Shown here piece after piece: positions 52,439-64,000 of a DNA stretch of 64,000 bases. The number at the start of each line of letters is the position of its first letter. Within the stretch, counting starts at the first letter, position 1. The stretch spans positions 2,208,152 through 2,272,151 of the forward strand of contig NW_002060944.1 in NCBI RefSeq assembly GCF_000150275.1, in the 5' to 3' direction. Source of the DNA: Trichoplax adhaerens. Taxonomy: Eukaryota > Placozoa > Uniplacotomia > Trichoplacea > Trichoplacidae. Both the position numbers and the translations under genes were made by a program. The notes under the pieces are model-generated. The model was not told where the DNA came from, did no database searches, and saw only the letters and a list, made by a program, of their open reading frames with translations.

Positions 52439-53987
52439 AAAATGTTCTGAAAATTTTAATGATAAAACTAATTCAAATGATGAAGCATGCCTCCAATTGA
52501 TGAAATTAATGATGATAGTTAGCTGAATACCGAGTTATATTAATTGTAAATAAGAACCGTTTCCAATGTACTATGATAATTGTTATGAATTATATTCATT
52601 AGTGGACGTGCCACTTCTAAAAATCCTTGATCATATGTAACATATAACTACATTTTCATTATTTGATAGACGCAACTTAAACTAGCTTAATGAGCTTCCA
52701 TACCAGTATCAGACATCGGATGAGAGAAAGAACAGTATTTGATCATGTCTTTTAAATATTTAATGTTTTTAAAATTGAGTAATGCAAGCGGCGTGTTATT
52801 ACCTTGTACATTTTCATTGCTCTCTGCTATATCATGTACCTATACATAATTCCGATAATGCAAAAATATATACATGTAATGAGTTAGAAGACCCTATGCA
52901 CCCTAATAAATAATCGCCGGCCTACGCATAAATCATATCCGAGGTGGACAAGACTTTACTATGACCCTAAATTTTAAAACCAAAATGATTTCATGTTAAC
53001 TAGTCCGAAAGCCTTCTCGCGACCCAAAGGTCTACAAAATCTGTTGTGCTTAGTCCCATCCCTTTTATTCGGCAGTGAAATATTTGATCACCAGTCCTAC
53101 CCAGAAGTATGCGTTTGCGTCGTCCCTACTGATACGTTGTTCGTGTGAAATGGTAAAATATACCATATCTATGCGTAGATATAGTAACTGATTGTCTTTG
53201 ACATACAGTACATCAAATGACTAGTGGAACTGCTTACGATACTTCGCCTGCTTGTTTACTAAGTAAATTATTTCGCTATTCTATCCTACAATAGTACTTA
53301 CTAATTAATTAATAAAGCACTTAAATCGAATACGTAGAACTTCTGACCAAAGTATCTCATGCGAGTAATAAATTAAAGCAGCTACAGTTTTCAGTAGCAG
53401 TAAACATTTGTTGACTCATGAATGTAAAAAGTATGACCCAGTAACAAGAGTGTTAGTACTATGGTCGTATATTCGTAATAACAATGTCGCACTTTGCAAA
53501 CAAAGTGAAAGTGACAATTAATCTCCATTTACCAAGCTTTGTGCGATGGAAGAGTCTCTTAATCAATCGTAAATAGTACATGAATAGCTCAGTCTGTAAA
53601 ATAAAATGCAGCACTAAAATCTTAACCTCTATCATCTACCACCAAATAATATTAGATACCAGATACCTTTCAATTATTCAGTCACATCTGATCAACTATA
53701 TCCTGAAGGTATTTTACTCTAAGTTCCAGTTACCGCTTGTTTATGAACTTACAATTTAGCCCCACGGTACTGTTAATCAAAATCCATATGGCATAAATGC
53801 ACACTTCTTGTAAAGCAATTTAGTCAAATTCAAGTTTTTGTTGGTCGTTATAAATAGTACATAGTAAGAATGTATTTTAAAGAAAAGTGGTGTTAAAAAG
53901 GCTGAACGCTATGTAAGTTCTATCAACGCCATATTTGTTATTTAAATAGCATTCCAAGTTTCCAACATACAGTATGAGCAACAACAA
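52439..53987. other. Convergent 3' intergenic interval, PIGC/WDR31
   Basis: AT-rich sequence between two gene ends. No supported exon, RNA gene or pentamer array. Confidence 0.5.
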
Positions 53988-56900
53988 TTAAAATTTTCTT
54001 TTAAGAGTGGCTACTGAAGTTTCCGTATTGACATGAACCGCATGAATACCATCCGCATGGGTTGAACAGCAAAAGCTTAAAAAAATATAATTATGAATAA
54101 ATAAATAACAGACAACATATCGTGCCTATTATATCGTACTTTCAGATAAGAGAAAAATTAAGACTAACTGCTTATCTGTATCGCTACAAATTCCAGTGAT
54201 GGGTCCAGCTCCATTAATGCTATACTGCAATAGACAATCTGTAACACGGAGTAATAATAAAATAGAATTACGTCACCTACACTACAATGAATATAAATGA
54301 TAACTTTAAATGTTGCAGAATACATATTCTCAACCGCTTAATAATATGTAATTGCTACGTTATCATTACCATAATCTTTGCTATGCAATAAGAAACTAGA
54401 AGACCACATTCCCTTTTAATCACTACCTCATCATCTTAATAATTTTTAAAAATATTATTATTGTATACAAGCTACTGTAATACACAATCTATAAAAATAT
54501 CACATCAATTAAAATGCCTAAGAAATGCAATTTCCATGCAGCAATGGCAATGAATATTAACAGTGCAGTTCGTACCGGTAGTATTTTTATCCCACATACG
54601 GACGGAATGATCGTAGGATGAAGTAAGAATTCTGTACAATCACGAAAAAATTTTACCTGAGAAAGAAAGCCTAAGAAAGAGAGTATCACTAATCTACAGT
54701 ACATGAATACAAAGCTATGGTTTCCTACATGAAATACCCAACGAAATGCAAAAGGCAGTACACTAATTTCAACAATTAAAACATAATATTCTAACAAATT
54801 TTTGTCGAAGGCAGCAAAACAACAGGCAGAAACGGTCAAGGAATGGCCATAAAATTTCGCTACGGCATTTTGCGCTCTTACATCCCACATCTATTAAATG
54901 TGCACACAATTTCGGACAAGTCACTTCTAAGAGGATAAGATTGCATTTATCATTCTATAGGAATTGTATTAAATCAAAGATTATGATGGCAATCGGAATA
55001 CGATTCAATGTAAAAAATGACGATTCTCTTGTTTAATTGGTAAATAAAGTTAAAAGTACAGCATCAGGGTAAGTTATAATCTTCTTCGATCTATTGAACC
55101 CAACCTATCAGTACAGTTAACAATGCAATAACTATAACGTTACTTTTAATTATTCGAATTGCACACTAATCGTTAAGAACTATGTGTTATCTAATCTAAT
55201 TATCTAAGGGTTACTCAAAGTCTTACTAGATTTTTAAATTCAAATACAAGTAATGAATAGAAATACCTAAAATATGACTATTTATAAATAAATTTCATTC
55301 TCTACAATCGTTACGCCGTGAATAATTGTAATATTTGTATTTTTCCAATCTTGTCTCCGTACCATTTTTTATAACATTTAACTAAATGTTTTTGAACCTA
55401 ATATCAAAAGCGCACGGTACTATGCAAGTAACTAAGAACGAATCTCATAAAAAGCGTATGAATATCCATTTTAATCATACCACGCAATCACAGCCTTGAT
55501 TATTAACTCCGCTACCACTTGTGATCACATAATTTCCGTCGCAGCTGATATCACAGTACGTCTACAAATAAATGCAAACTAACGTTAAGTAACAAAATGC
55601 AATGATTGGAAACAGCAAATTGTAAACTATAAACAGAATACTATCTCCTAGAACGTAGATTGTATTAAGCCTTTAATTATTAGTGACTCATAGTTGCAGC
55701 TACAAATAAAGAATTTGAGGATCAAGATAATTTGATACACCTTTAAAAATTTCGAATTAATATATTTTCTTATACAGCAACTAGTCGTTTGAATTTAATT
55801 CTTTTTTTAATTATTGCGTTTAGATGACTGGAAGTTAAGGGATTACTGAAAGAGTTATTTAGAGAAAAATAACTATGCAACGTTGAAATCAGCACTGTTC
55901 ATTTGATAACTGTTTAAGTTTCGTTGATACGTCGAATTTTTTAGTTAATTCCAATACAGTGATGTAGTACTAGGAAAGTAGTGCCTACCATTCACTTACA
56001 AGTATATTATGTCGTGCTGGAAAGGTCATTGCAACTTCCATTGATTTTGAATCCCATATCCTTAGAAAAACAAATAGATAAATTACGTAATGTCAAGTAA
56101 AAATCCTTTGTTTACATATACAGTTATTTGCGCCTTCATAATAAAAGTTATCATGGCTAAATGTGGTATTGCATTAGGAATGTTATGTGATAGATTTTTT
56201 ACAGGACTCTACATCTTTGACATTAAAATCTAACCAATTTTATGAAAGTAAAGAGAATCTTATTACATGAAACAGCAACAGTACAGTATACTCCGAGTAT
56301 AAAAACTTGAAAATCTAATAGCGCATCCCTATTTTTCCTACATACTAGTATTAATCGCTAGGATTAGTAAAGGAAATAGATTTGGGTTAGCATACGTATA
56401 TTTCCGATTAGTAGAAACAATAAGAAGGTATGAATTTATTTATTAACCAGAAATGCGAAATATAAATTTGTTTCATTTGAAGGATATTTATAACAGTCTA
56501 CTATTACAAGTTTATAATAAATTCATATAAATTATATATATTTTTACCTTAGACATTTATCTTCGCTTGTTTGCGCAATGAGATTATTACTACTCTCTTT
56601 AGGAAACCATTGCAAATGTGTCACCTTCACGAAAACAGGAAATACTACTGTTTAGTTAGGTTAGTCATAAATCCTTCCAGCACGACAAAGATGTTCAAAA
56701 CGTCGCCGAAATAGTTAATCAGTGTTTCTATCTCAGTAGATTACAAACCAAATTTCTATTAATATTTCGTCGCTTTATTGCTTTTCCAGTTTCAATATCC
56801 CATAAACAAACCGTATTATCACGAGATCCAGAACATAAATTAGTATTGTCTATAATAGCAGAACCATTAGAGCACGGTGTTATTAATTACGTATACTGAA

Positions 56901-59900
56901 ACAGAGAATACATCCCATTCCCTAAATCTACTTTCTGTGGTAACTTATAAATCTTAAATTTAATAAATAGTGTATATTAACAAAAGTTTTCATTCTGATA
57001 AATCAATAAAGTGGACAATTGTATACTGGTTCAAGTGTACGATTCTAGCCAATTTCCTGAAATATACGAAAACATACTAGATAAAGCTACGAATTTAAAC
57101 TTAAGTTACCTGAATTAACGGTAATGCCTGTAACTACCAAATCATGGCCGATAAATTCACGAATAAAATCGTCGTTTTCACCGTCGTATTGCCACATTCG
57201 AATGCTACGATCTCTAGAGCAACTGAAGACTGATCGAATTATGTTCGCATGTATAACCTGTAGCAGAAATTTGATATTAAATTAAAAGACTAATCGAAAG
57301 CAAAATTTGACCGCTGAATAAATTTTGATGATATAAATTCTCAACAGGAATAATACGATGACTATGAGGATGAATATGTTACTTTTCTATTGCAGAATTA
57401 AGCTCAGATTGAGGATAATGGGACGTGGGACATTGTCAATTTGAATTATTAAGTTCGTCGATTGGATCGGAGTGGACTATAAGTTTTGACTGTATCCGTT
57501 TTACAGAAGGTATTACGAAGTTAGTGGATTATTAAAAGAAGGAAGAGAAATTCCACCTTTGGTCTATGATTGTAACAGGAAAGTGTCATGTACATAGAGG
57601 TAAGAAAAAAACCTCTATCTATTTTTTCTTACCTCCATGGTCATGCAGTGTACGACCATGTTGAAATCAGTTATTACTTCATCGAAGCACTCGTATACTT
57701 CTTCAGTAGATTTAAGATGAGATTGTCAGTAACTAAAGTATAAATACTAGTAGATTGCATTGCTCTCTGCTTATATCTAATTTCCGCGCCAAGAGCCCAG
57801 TTTATCTCTGTATTGTCTTATAAATCTGTTTGATAACAAAGATCTACCTACTTTTGATCATCTTGTCTTCGCCGTTGTGAAGGTACAACATCTGAGCTAT
57901 GTCCCGCGGGCATAATTCATAGCGTGCCTTCACTCAGTCATAGGTAATAACCTGTACATAGGCTTCCTACGACCTTCAAATATAAGCATGAATATACAGT
58001 AGTCTGATATAGTGTTGCAAAATTATAATCATTACGGATAAGTAATAAGTTACATGTATTTAACGCCGTGTTGATTCATTTGCAACACAGTAAGACGTTA
58101 TTAGAAATACATTCTAGTCTCTAAGGTAGAATTACATGAGAATAACAAACAGATCCTCAAAGTATTACAATTTTTGCGGATTTAAAATTATATATAACCA
58201 CGTGACTGAGTGATATATGCAGTATGTAGTACTTATACTGTACTGGACTATAATTTAAACTGAGCTTCTCTCAATTTCGACAACTTCCGTTGTTAGATTC
58301 TTTAGATTCTTTAACTTGTGCTTATCGCTAGTAGCCTACAGTCATTGCTAATTCAGTTCAAATTTTTTATGTGAAATATTCCATAAATGAACCATAGTTT
58401 TCACCTATTCGGTTTATTAAGTTGAAGAATATAAGTATATATCTACTGTATACAAGTGAGAATCTAACCCCTTAGTGTAACTATACGTCACCCTAAAGGA
58501 ACAATCTATTAGAAATGGCAGTAATTCTAAAAATCTTGTTAAATGCTATTTTTATGTTGCCGCTGTACTTCAGTCTGTATCTTATTAAACCCCCTACCAG
58601 TATTTTATCGATCCCACACGTAGCTGTGCTTAATATTATTAATGTATAGTATATGTGATTCTGATCACTGTAAGATTGCTACATTATTATTTATTTATAT
58701 TCAGGATTCAGTAACTGATATAAATTAATTAAAATACAATTAACGATAGAGCATCGAAATATCTTGATTTACATTTGTAGTTGAGTCCAATTCACTGCCA
58801 ACTTTGTTACGTAACGTAAAGTAAATGATCTCAGTCTTACGTAATTTCCAGTTACCTATTCAGGGGAATAATTTTCTGATAGTAATAAAGTATAGTTATA
58901 TATACCATCATATTTATACATTATGTAGGTATATCCAGGTTCGAATTTAATGCTTGAATTTTTTATTGTACCTTTGTGATTTCTTTATTATGCCCGAACC
59001 ATCTGCGTATGATATTACCAGTCCTCCAGTTATAGGCCAGGACTGTCTACGAAAAACAAGAAATTTCAAATTTACGCTTCGTTTAATTTGGAGACAATGC
59101 TGCAAAAAGGAAGTAGCATAACTATCATCTTTGTATAACATATTAATACGAAAATTAGCACTTTTTAACAAAGTACTTGATTGATCTGATCAGAAGACCA
59201 AAGTAGATGATGATCAACCAATAGAAAGTAACTATAATTGTAAATATAGTGTAGTGAGATGTTATACTAATATTATACGTGCTATGGTATTAGTATGCAT
59301 TCTGTGTAGTCAGTATGATGAACGTTAGAGGTTCAGGTTCGGTATTAGTGAATAAAATAACTACGCGATAAGAGTATTGTACTGACCCCCGATATCAGTA
59401 AGAGGAGTCAAGTTGAACTATGTAGATAATGTTACATATTTGTACGTGTAATACTTTGTGCTTTAAGATGTAAGATATAATAAGAATATAACGAGAACCG
59501 GGAGCATTCTGTAAGGTTAGTTGCGTGAGACATTACTCGGTAATAACGGTCTGAAACATTGCATATAGAGAAGTAATTGCTACTACAGTGCGAATATTTA
59601 GTGAGAGACTATAATATAGAATAATAAAATTTGCAAAGTTTGCTCCATGAAGATTCTAACTGAATGGTCAGGTTTTAGAATACCATAACCAAGTTTTCAT
59701 GTACTATACACAATAATATACAGCTGTTAATTATAATAAATTTAAAATATTACAATACTATGAAGGCTAAATCTTTCAATATCCGTATCATAAAAATGTC
59801 TACACGATACTTATACGTACACATATAGCATTACCTTATCCTGGCTACCAGATATCGTAACGCCGTAGCTCATGTTATTAATACATGTTACTGGCTCACT

Positions 59901-59990
59901 ATGACATGCAGCGGTTCTTGCTGTTGGATTCTCATTTGCCTGGTGATCTATTTGACTTATTTCTTCCTTACCAAAACAACATCGAAACAT
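53988..59990 (-). CDS. WDR31: WD40-repeat protein WDR31
   Basis: WD40 beta-propeller protein; WDR31 orthologues are linked to cilia. Eleven exons join in phase: 59990-59835, 59046-58972, 57257-57110, 56849-56749, 56624-56548, 56060-56000, 55561-55481, 54890-54796, 54631-54576, 54238-54169 and 54075-53988, encoding 335 residues (human about 367). Repeats occur in the human order: VLAYNWRTGNIIRRWFGHNK, CSRDRSIRMWQYDG, FIGHDLVVTGITV, CSGSRDNTVCLWDIETGKA, THLQWFPKE, TSEDKCLRIWDSKS, YCDISCDGNYV, MWDVRAQNAVAKFYGHS, LTSSYDHSVRMWDKN and NGAGPITGI. The start MFRCCFGKEE has adjacent cysteines, possibly lipid-modified, though human WDR31 instead begins with a glycine after Met. Introns 1 and 2 are long for this window; intron 2 (1.7 kb) contains a long foldback. 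Head-to-head with ABCF1. Confidence 0.93.
57587..57645. repeat. Long imperfect hairpin in WDR31 intron 2
   Basis: GAGGTAAGAAAAAA at 57597-57610 pairs perfectly with TTTTTTCTTACCTC at 57622-57635 around an 11-base loop. Pairing continues outward to 57587 and 57645 with 7 of 10 matches, giving a stem of about 24 bp. It lies in the intron between exons 59046-58972 and 57257-57110. Confidence 0.7.
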
Positions 59991-60305
59991 TGTAGATAAA
60001 CACGGTAAGAATATCTTGTTATGACAATATTATACGGTTATGTAGAATATGAATACATAGAAGTTATAAGTTATCACAAGTTGGACTTGCTGAATTGATG
60101 AGTACACAATAGCGTTAGAAATGCAGACGCGCCCAGTTGCAGAGGTAACTAGTAACCATGGAGATTAGTTCTGCATCTACAGTACAGTTGAATATAGTAC
60201 AGTACAGTACAGTAGTACTGTACTGTGCAGTATGTACAGTACAGTACACTACTGTACTGTACACTGAGTGTACAGTATGTCATACGATCCCAACATCGCC
60301 TTAAA

Positions 60306-60374
60306 CAGTAATGTTGAGTGAGGGTAAAGGGTAGGCAACACCTCCCAGCTAGGCTACCCTTTACTGTGCATTAC
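60306..60374. repeat. Interrupted inverted repeat in the WDR31/ABCF1 promoter interval
   Basis: GTAAAGGGTAG at 60324-60334 is mirrored by CTACCCTTTAC at about 60354-60364. An outer pair, AGTAATG at 60308-60314 and CATTACT at 60368-60374, extends the symmetry. The arrangement could be a cruciform or a small foldback insertion. Confidence 0.6.
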
Positions 60375-60472
60375 TAGGCATGGATAGAGCTGCCGACCTT
60401 CAGCTAGTGAACTTTCGTTAACCAACATTCACCGCGAACGTTTGGATGTTAAAATTTTGAATGAATGCTGGG

Positions 60473-60581
60473 ATAACATTCAAACTTGAAACAAAGTTTT
60501 ATTGTCGTAATAACATTCAAACTGAAACAAAGATTTATTTTCGCAACTACATTTACAGTAAATTTGAAGCAAAGTTTTGAC
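60473..60581. repeat. Degenerate tandem repeat, period about 37 bp
   Basis: Two close copies begin ATAACATTCAAAC at 60473 and 60510, and both continue with GAAACAAAG and a T-rich end. A third, more diverged copy follows at about 60546-60581 (AATTTGAAGCAAAGTTTTGAC). It lies between the two GTACW arrays of this promoter. Confidence 0.65.
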
Positions 60582-61026
60582 TGAATGAATGTTTGTCCAG
60601 ATTTCCATGTGAATGTACAGTATGTGCATCTACAGGTAGTAGTCCATGGGTTAGGATTTGAACATCAAGTTAATAAGTTAAACCTGAAACTGTACAATAC
60701 AGTACGGTGGTGTCCTTTACAGTACTGTACGCTGAGTGTACAGTACTGTACTCTACGGTACATGCAGTGAGGTTTTCTTTGAGTACTGTACAGTACTGTA
60801 CAGTACAGTACAGTAGTCCACGGTCCAAGATACTGTACAGTACAGTACACTACAGTACACTGAAACGAGATGAATATCATCCCTGCCTAGTTTCACTAGC
60901 GTACGTGAATCGCAACATTGAATTTCAATTATTGTGCTTAACTGTGCTGATCTTTGGCTGCTCGTTTCTTATCTTTTACGCTTTTAGTAGTACAGTACTG
61001 TATAACGCTATTGATATCAAGGTATA

Positions 61027-64000
61027 ATGGGTAAAAAAAATAAAAATAAGAAAGATGCGATTCCGAAGAGAAGCAATATCGGACCTAAAGAAGAAGATAA
61101 AGCACTATCGACCGAGAGCACTGAAAGTACGAGAGTGATTTTTAGAATATGGCTAAGTATTTGAGGTTAACCATTATCAGACAAAGGATCACTGTACTGT
61201 ACTGCATTCTAAGCTATGGCTTGATTTAATTCTGGAAATAAGCCTCATTAGTTGCAATACGATCGCAGGATACGCGTTCGATTCGCATACGAAATCTGAT
61301 AGCTTTGTGAATTGTAATACACCTGTAACACTAGCTACAAAAAATTTGCATCTGGAACGTCGTATTTGATTTGATTTTTATGCTTTATGCTGTACCATGT
61401 GGCCGTATTTCAATCTGACAAAACTTTGGTATTTAATAAAAAATTAATCTAAATTGCATTTTTTGTATAAGTACTGTACTGTACTTCTTAATTTACGAGC
61501 AGCGATAGATCATTAATGATCCGTAACAACTAGAAAATAGTGTGCACCCGTTTTTACTCACCTCAAACGAAACAACCCAAATTCGACCTCTATACCGCTG
61601 ATTAATTATAAATTATAGTATCTTAAAGTCAATTTGTACGGCTACAGCATATGACATTTATGTTCTCTTGTAAATTTCACTAGCTATCCCGGTACGAACG
61701 GCAAAAACAGAAAATGAGGTACATGATCCATCTACACCTAAGTACTACTCTTAACTATAATCGTAGAATCAACTATAGTATATTATAATTAATTCGCAGC
61801 AAGTACGTAGATATATTGTAAATATTTATCGTATAAATTTTCGTCGTTTTCATAAGTACTGAATGCCGCATTTTCCTGATTGTTGATGCTAGGATAAGGT
61901 GAAGAATCCAGATGCCGCTACATTCCAGTCAGGTACAATTTTATACTATACCATGTTATAACTTGAGCATTACAGTATCTGCTGTCAAAGTCGATATACT
62001 GCCACTTATACTCTACAAAGCTATAAATCGTAGTTGGTAAAACGATAGTGTATGATCCTACGTTGTACGTAAACCAACATCAGGCAGCTTCATTAAATTT
62101 GGATAGGCCTTGCTCTCGTATTACTGCTGTTTCGTTCACTTTCATACATCTAGTATCTCACGTATAAACAATCTATTATCTTGGCAATCCTCTCTGACTC
62201 GTTGAGTTAGTACTGGACATTACTTGTTCTTGTAAATTGTATTTAAATTGTATACCTATGAATGAAAATATGGTGACCGAGCCAGATATGCTGGTATAGG
62301 GTATAATAAATTTGATAATTTAGCTCTAATACATGATACAGTATACAGTAGTTAAAAAATGATGTGCAATCTCAGTAAATATGAACGCATTCATTCAAAT
62401 GATGTTTGTAGATACGAGTATTACTTCCGATCGTACTGAAACTTAGATGAGCCGTGAATGTGACCGTAACTGTGTCGATCAAACCGATCAGCTTACGGGT
62501 AGACTTTGGTCTATGCGATTGAATAGCGCAGATTCTCTACAAGAATTCTCCTTTGATGCATTTATTAAGCTCATATGCATCACTGGTAGTTTTCATTTTA
62601 AATTATATATTAGATCAATGATTGACTGAATCTAAAGAAAATTCCTTGTTTAGGATTTCCTTGTTTAGATTGTGAAATTTATTTATGGTCTGTTGCTTTC
62701 GAATTCGTTTCTACCATTAATTCCTTTTGTACTTTTGCATAGATACCAAAATTGATAGCGATGATAGTTATACAGATGATCAAGCAAATTCTCTGAATAA
62801 GGTAATATTTAGTTAGTCTGTAGTTAGATTATTCATACATTAATTCTTTTCAATTTTCGCTTTCCTTAAAGCCTGAACCCGACGGCGATGTATCAGAGAA
62901 ACCGGTTGAAGAAATTTCTGGAGTTAGCAACGGTACGACACCGTTAATCAGATTACTACAGCAAGTATTAGCTTTAGATAGCCTGTGGTAGTTATACGAA
63001 TTTCCTTAAACTTATCTGACATTCAAAAATATTAACGTAAAAATTGCACTTTAGATGTTACTAAATCAAGTTTGACTCGTAAGGAACAAAAAAAACAGAA
63101 AAAAAAGGTTAATTGATAGACTAAGGCTTTCAATTTTAATTGCTGGTAACTTACAACCTTATGGTGATACTAGCAGTATGCGTTCACTATTCAGGTCTAG
63201 CTAGCTAGCTACTACCATTTTGCAATTTCTTCGTAGGAACGATACGCGAAACAACTTAATCTATTGTCCGAAGGCGATCAGTTTTCCATTTCACAACAAG
63301 AGTCAACAACAAAAGCATCTGTATTAGAAAACGCATCCGATATCAAGGTATAATGGAATAATTTTCCGTAGAAAATTACTGTAAGCTGTATATGCAGCAT
63401 AGATGTACTTTGTATTTGTAACAAGGGTAAAGTGGAAGTGAAACAAATCGCATAACTTCCATTCGCTTACTTAAGAGCAATACAAAATCATGCGAGGATT
63501 TTATGTACTCTCGGCTGCTGTATATTTGATCCCAGCGTTTAAATTTGTTGCTGGCTAACTCTAATGACGTTTTGCAAAAGTTTAAAATTTAAGTAAGATA
63601 TTGAATATAATAGATCCAAAAAGCGGTTGAATAATTGATGTCATAATTTAAATAGCCAAAAAATTGATGTAAAAAAATTTAATTTAATCCGATAACTGAG
63701 GAACACGATCTCATTGCTTGTAGACCTTATATATGTTAGACCAGGGACCCCTAAGAGAAGTCCTAGGCACAGTCTATTCGAATATCGCTTACTTTTTATC
63801 ATGAAGCTAGCGCTACTACGCTTTCGCTGTTATACCTTTCGTATATAGCAATCCGAAAATCGCAATTATCAATCCCTCAACAGCCCTGCGAATAGAAAGT
63901 AGCGTTGTTAAAAGTCATCAAATGTTGGAGAACTAGATGCAATTAAATCGTTTAATAACTCATACAATCATGTACTTTCACGCAACTGGCTGCTTCTGTA
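61027..64000 (+). CDS. ABCF1: ABCF1 (ABC50) N-terminal region, 3' end outside window
   Basis: ABCF1 is a soluble twin-ATPase ABC protein that binds eIF2 and ribosomes. Only the lysine-rich, disordered N-terminal extension lies in the window. Five exons join in phase: 61027-61126, 62743-62801, 62872-62932, 63055-63107 and 63237-63347. MGKKNKNKKDAIPKRSN opens the protein, an acidic Ser/Asp segment (DSDDSYTDD) follows, then LTRKEQKKQKKKERYAKQL. The segment ending VLENASDIK matches the conserved stretch just before the first ABC domain of ABCF1. The ATPase domains (Walker A onward) must lie to the right; I see no further exon between 63348 and 64000. Intron 1 is about 1.6 kb. Identification rests on the pre-ABC block and the basic extension. 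Confidence 0.82.

Larger units (their letters stand above)
59991..61026. promoter_or_regulatory. Shared WDR31/ABCF1 promoter interval with two GTACW arrays
   Basis: This 1.0 kb interval lies between divergent start codons. GTACW arrays flank it: about 60180-60276 on the WDR31 side and about 60704-60860 on the ABCF1 side, plus single motifs near 60989-61002 and inside ABCF1 intron 1 near 61193-61204. Between the arrays sit an inverted repeat and a degenerate tandem repeat, listed separately. Function is inferred from position. Confidence 0.6.

Noticed and set aside
54750-54796. AT-donor (U12-type) intron in WDR31 after exon 8
   Set aside because: A normal GT donor at 54796/54795 keeps frame and homology, and the AT site lacks the U12 consensus.
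62447-62629. 60-residue plus-strand open frame upstream of ABCF1 exon 2
   Set aside because: It lies in ABCF1 intron 1, has no matching phase and no recognisable similarity.
1-64000. CRISPR arrays, bacterial operons, rRNA, tRNA genes or a full transposon
   Set aside because: No spaced direct repeats of CRISPR type, no transposase-like coding sequence and no recognisable RNA genes were found. The interrupted genes show this is eukaryotic DNA.

Overview
This is eukaryotic, animal-type nuclear DNA: AT-rich, with many short exons in genes split by GT-AG introns (plus a few GC-AG ones) and no bacterial operon features. I rebuilt 14 genes by joining splice-compatible exons by eye and comparing the peptides with protein families I know. 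Several gene families (YPEL5, JMJD8, FAM174, WDR31, XPNPEP3) together point to a metazoan with a small, compact genome, roughly one gene per 4.5 kb. A placozoan, sponge or other early-branching animal would fit, but the sequence alone does not settle this.

Layout from left to right: LUC7L (-, 3' end off the window), YPEL5 (+), PRPF4 (-), clathrin light chain (+), a possible unidentified gene (-, weak), a PLAT-ankyrin gene (+), GRPEL1 (-), XPNPEP3 (+), FAM174 (-), PSMD12 (+), JMJD8 (-), DNTTIP2/FCF2 (-), PIGC (+), WDR31 (-) and ABCF1 (+, runs off the right edge). Six head-to-head pairs share intervals of about 0.6-1.0 kb between start codons: LUC7L/YPEL5, PRPF4/CLT, GRPEL1/XPNPEP3, FAM174/PSMD12, DNTTIP2/PIGC and WDR31/ABCF1. 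Most genes are broadly used cell-maintenance genes: U1 and U4/U6 splicing, clathrin coats, mitochondrial protein import and processing, the proteasome lid, rRNA processing, GPI anchors and translation.

The most striking signal lies outside the genes. Each of the six shared promoter intervals, and the 5' flank of JMJD8, carries a dense array built from the pentamers GTACT and GTACA. These two are the same repeat read on opposite strands, so every switch between them makes a palindrome (core ACTGTACAGT or ACAGTACTGT). The arrays often form two blocks, one beside each start codon. They are absent, or reduced to single copies, in the intervals between gene 3' ends and in the 5' flank of the PLAT-ankyrin gene. 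I treat this as the best candidate for an undescribed regulatory or chromosomal system.

Other points worth attention are five GC-AG introns in four genes, a 729-residue PLAT-plus-ankyrin protein whose orthologue I do not recognise, and three strong foldback sequences. I saw no rRNA, tRNA, CRISPR array or recognisable transposon. Exon boundaries were placed by eye from splice signals and reading phase. Three places remain unresolved: one short exon each in PRPF4 and XPNPEP3, and the exon 1-2 junction (plus a possible missing segment) in PIGC.
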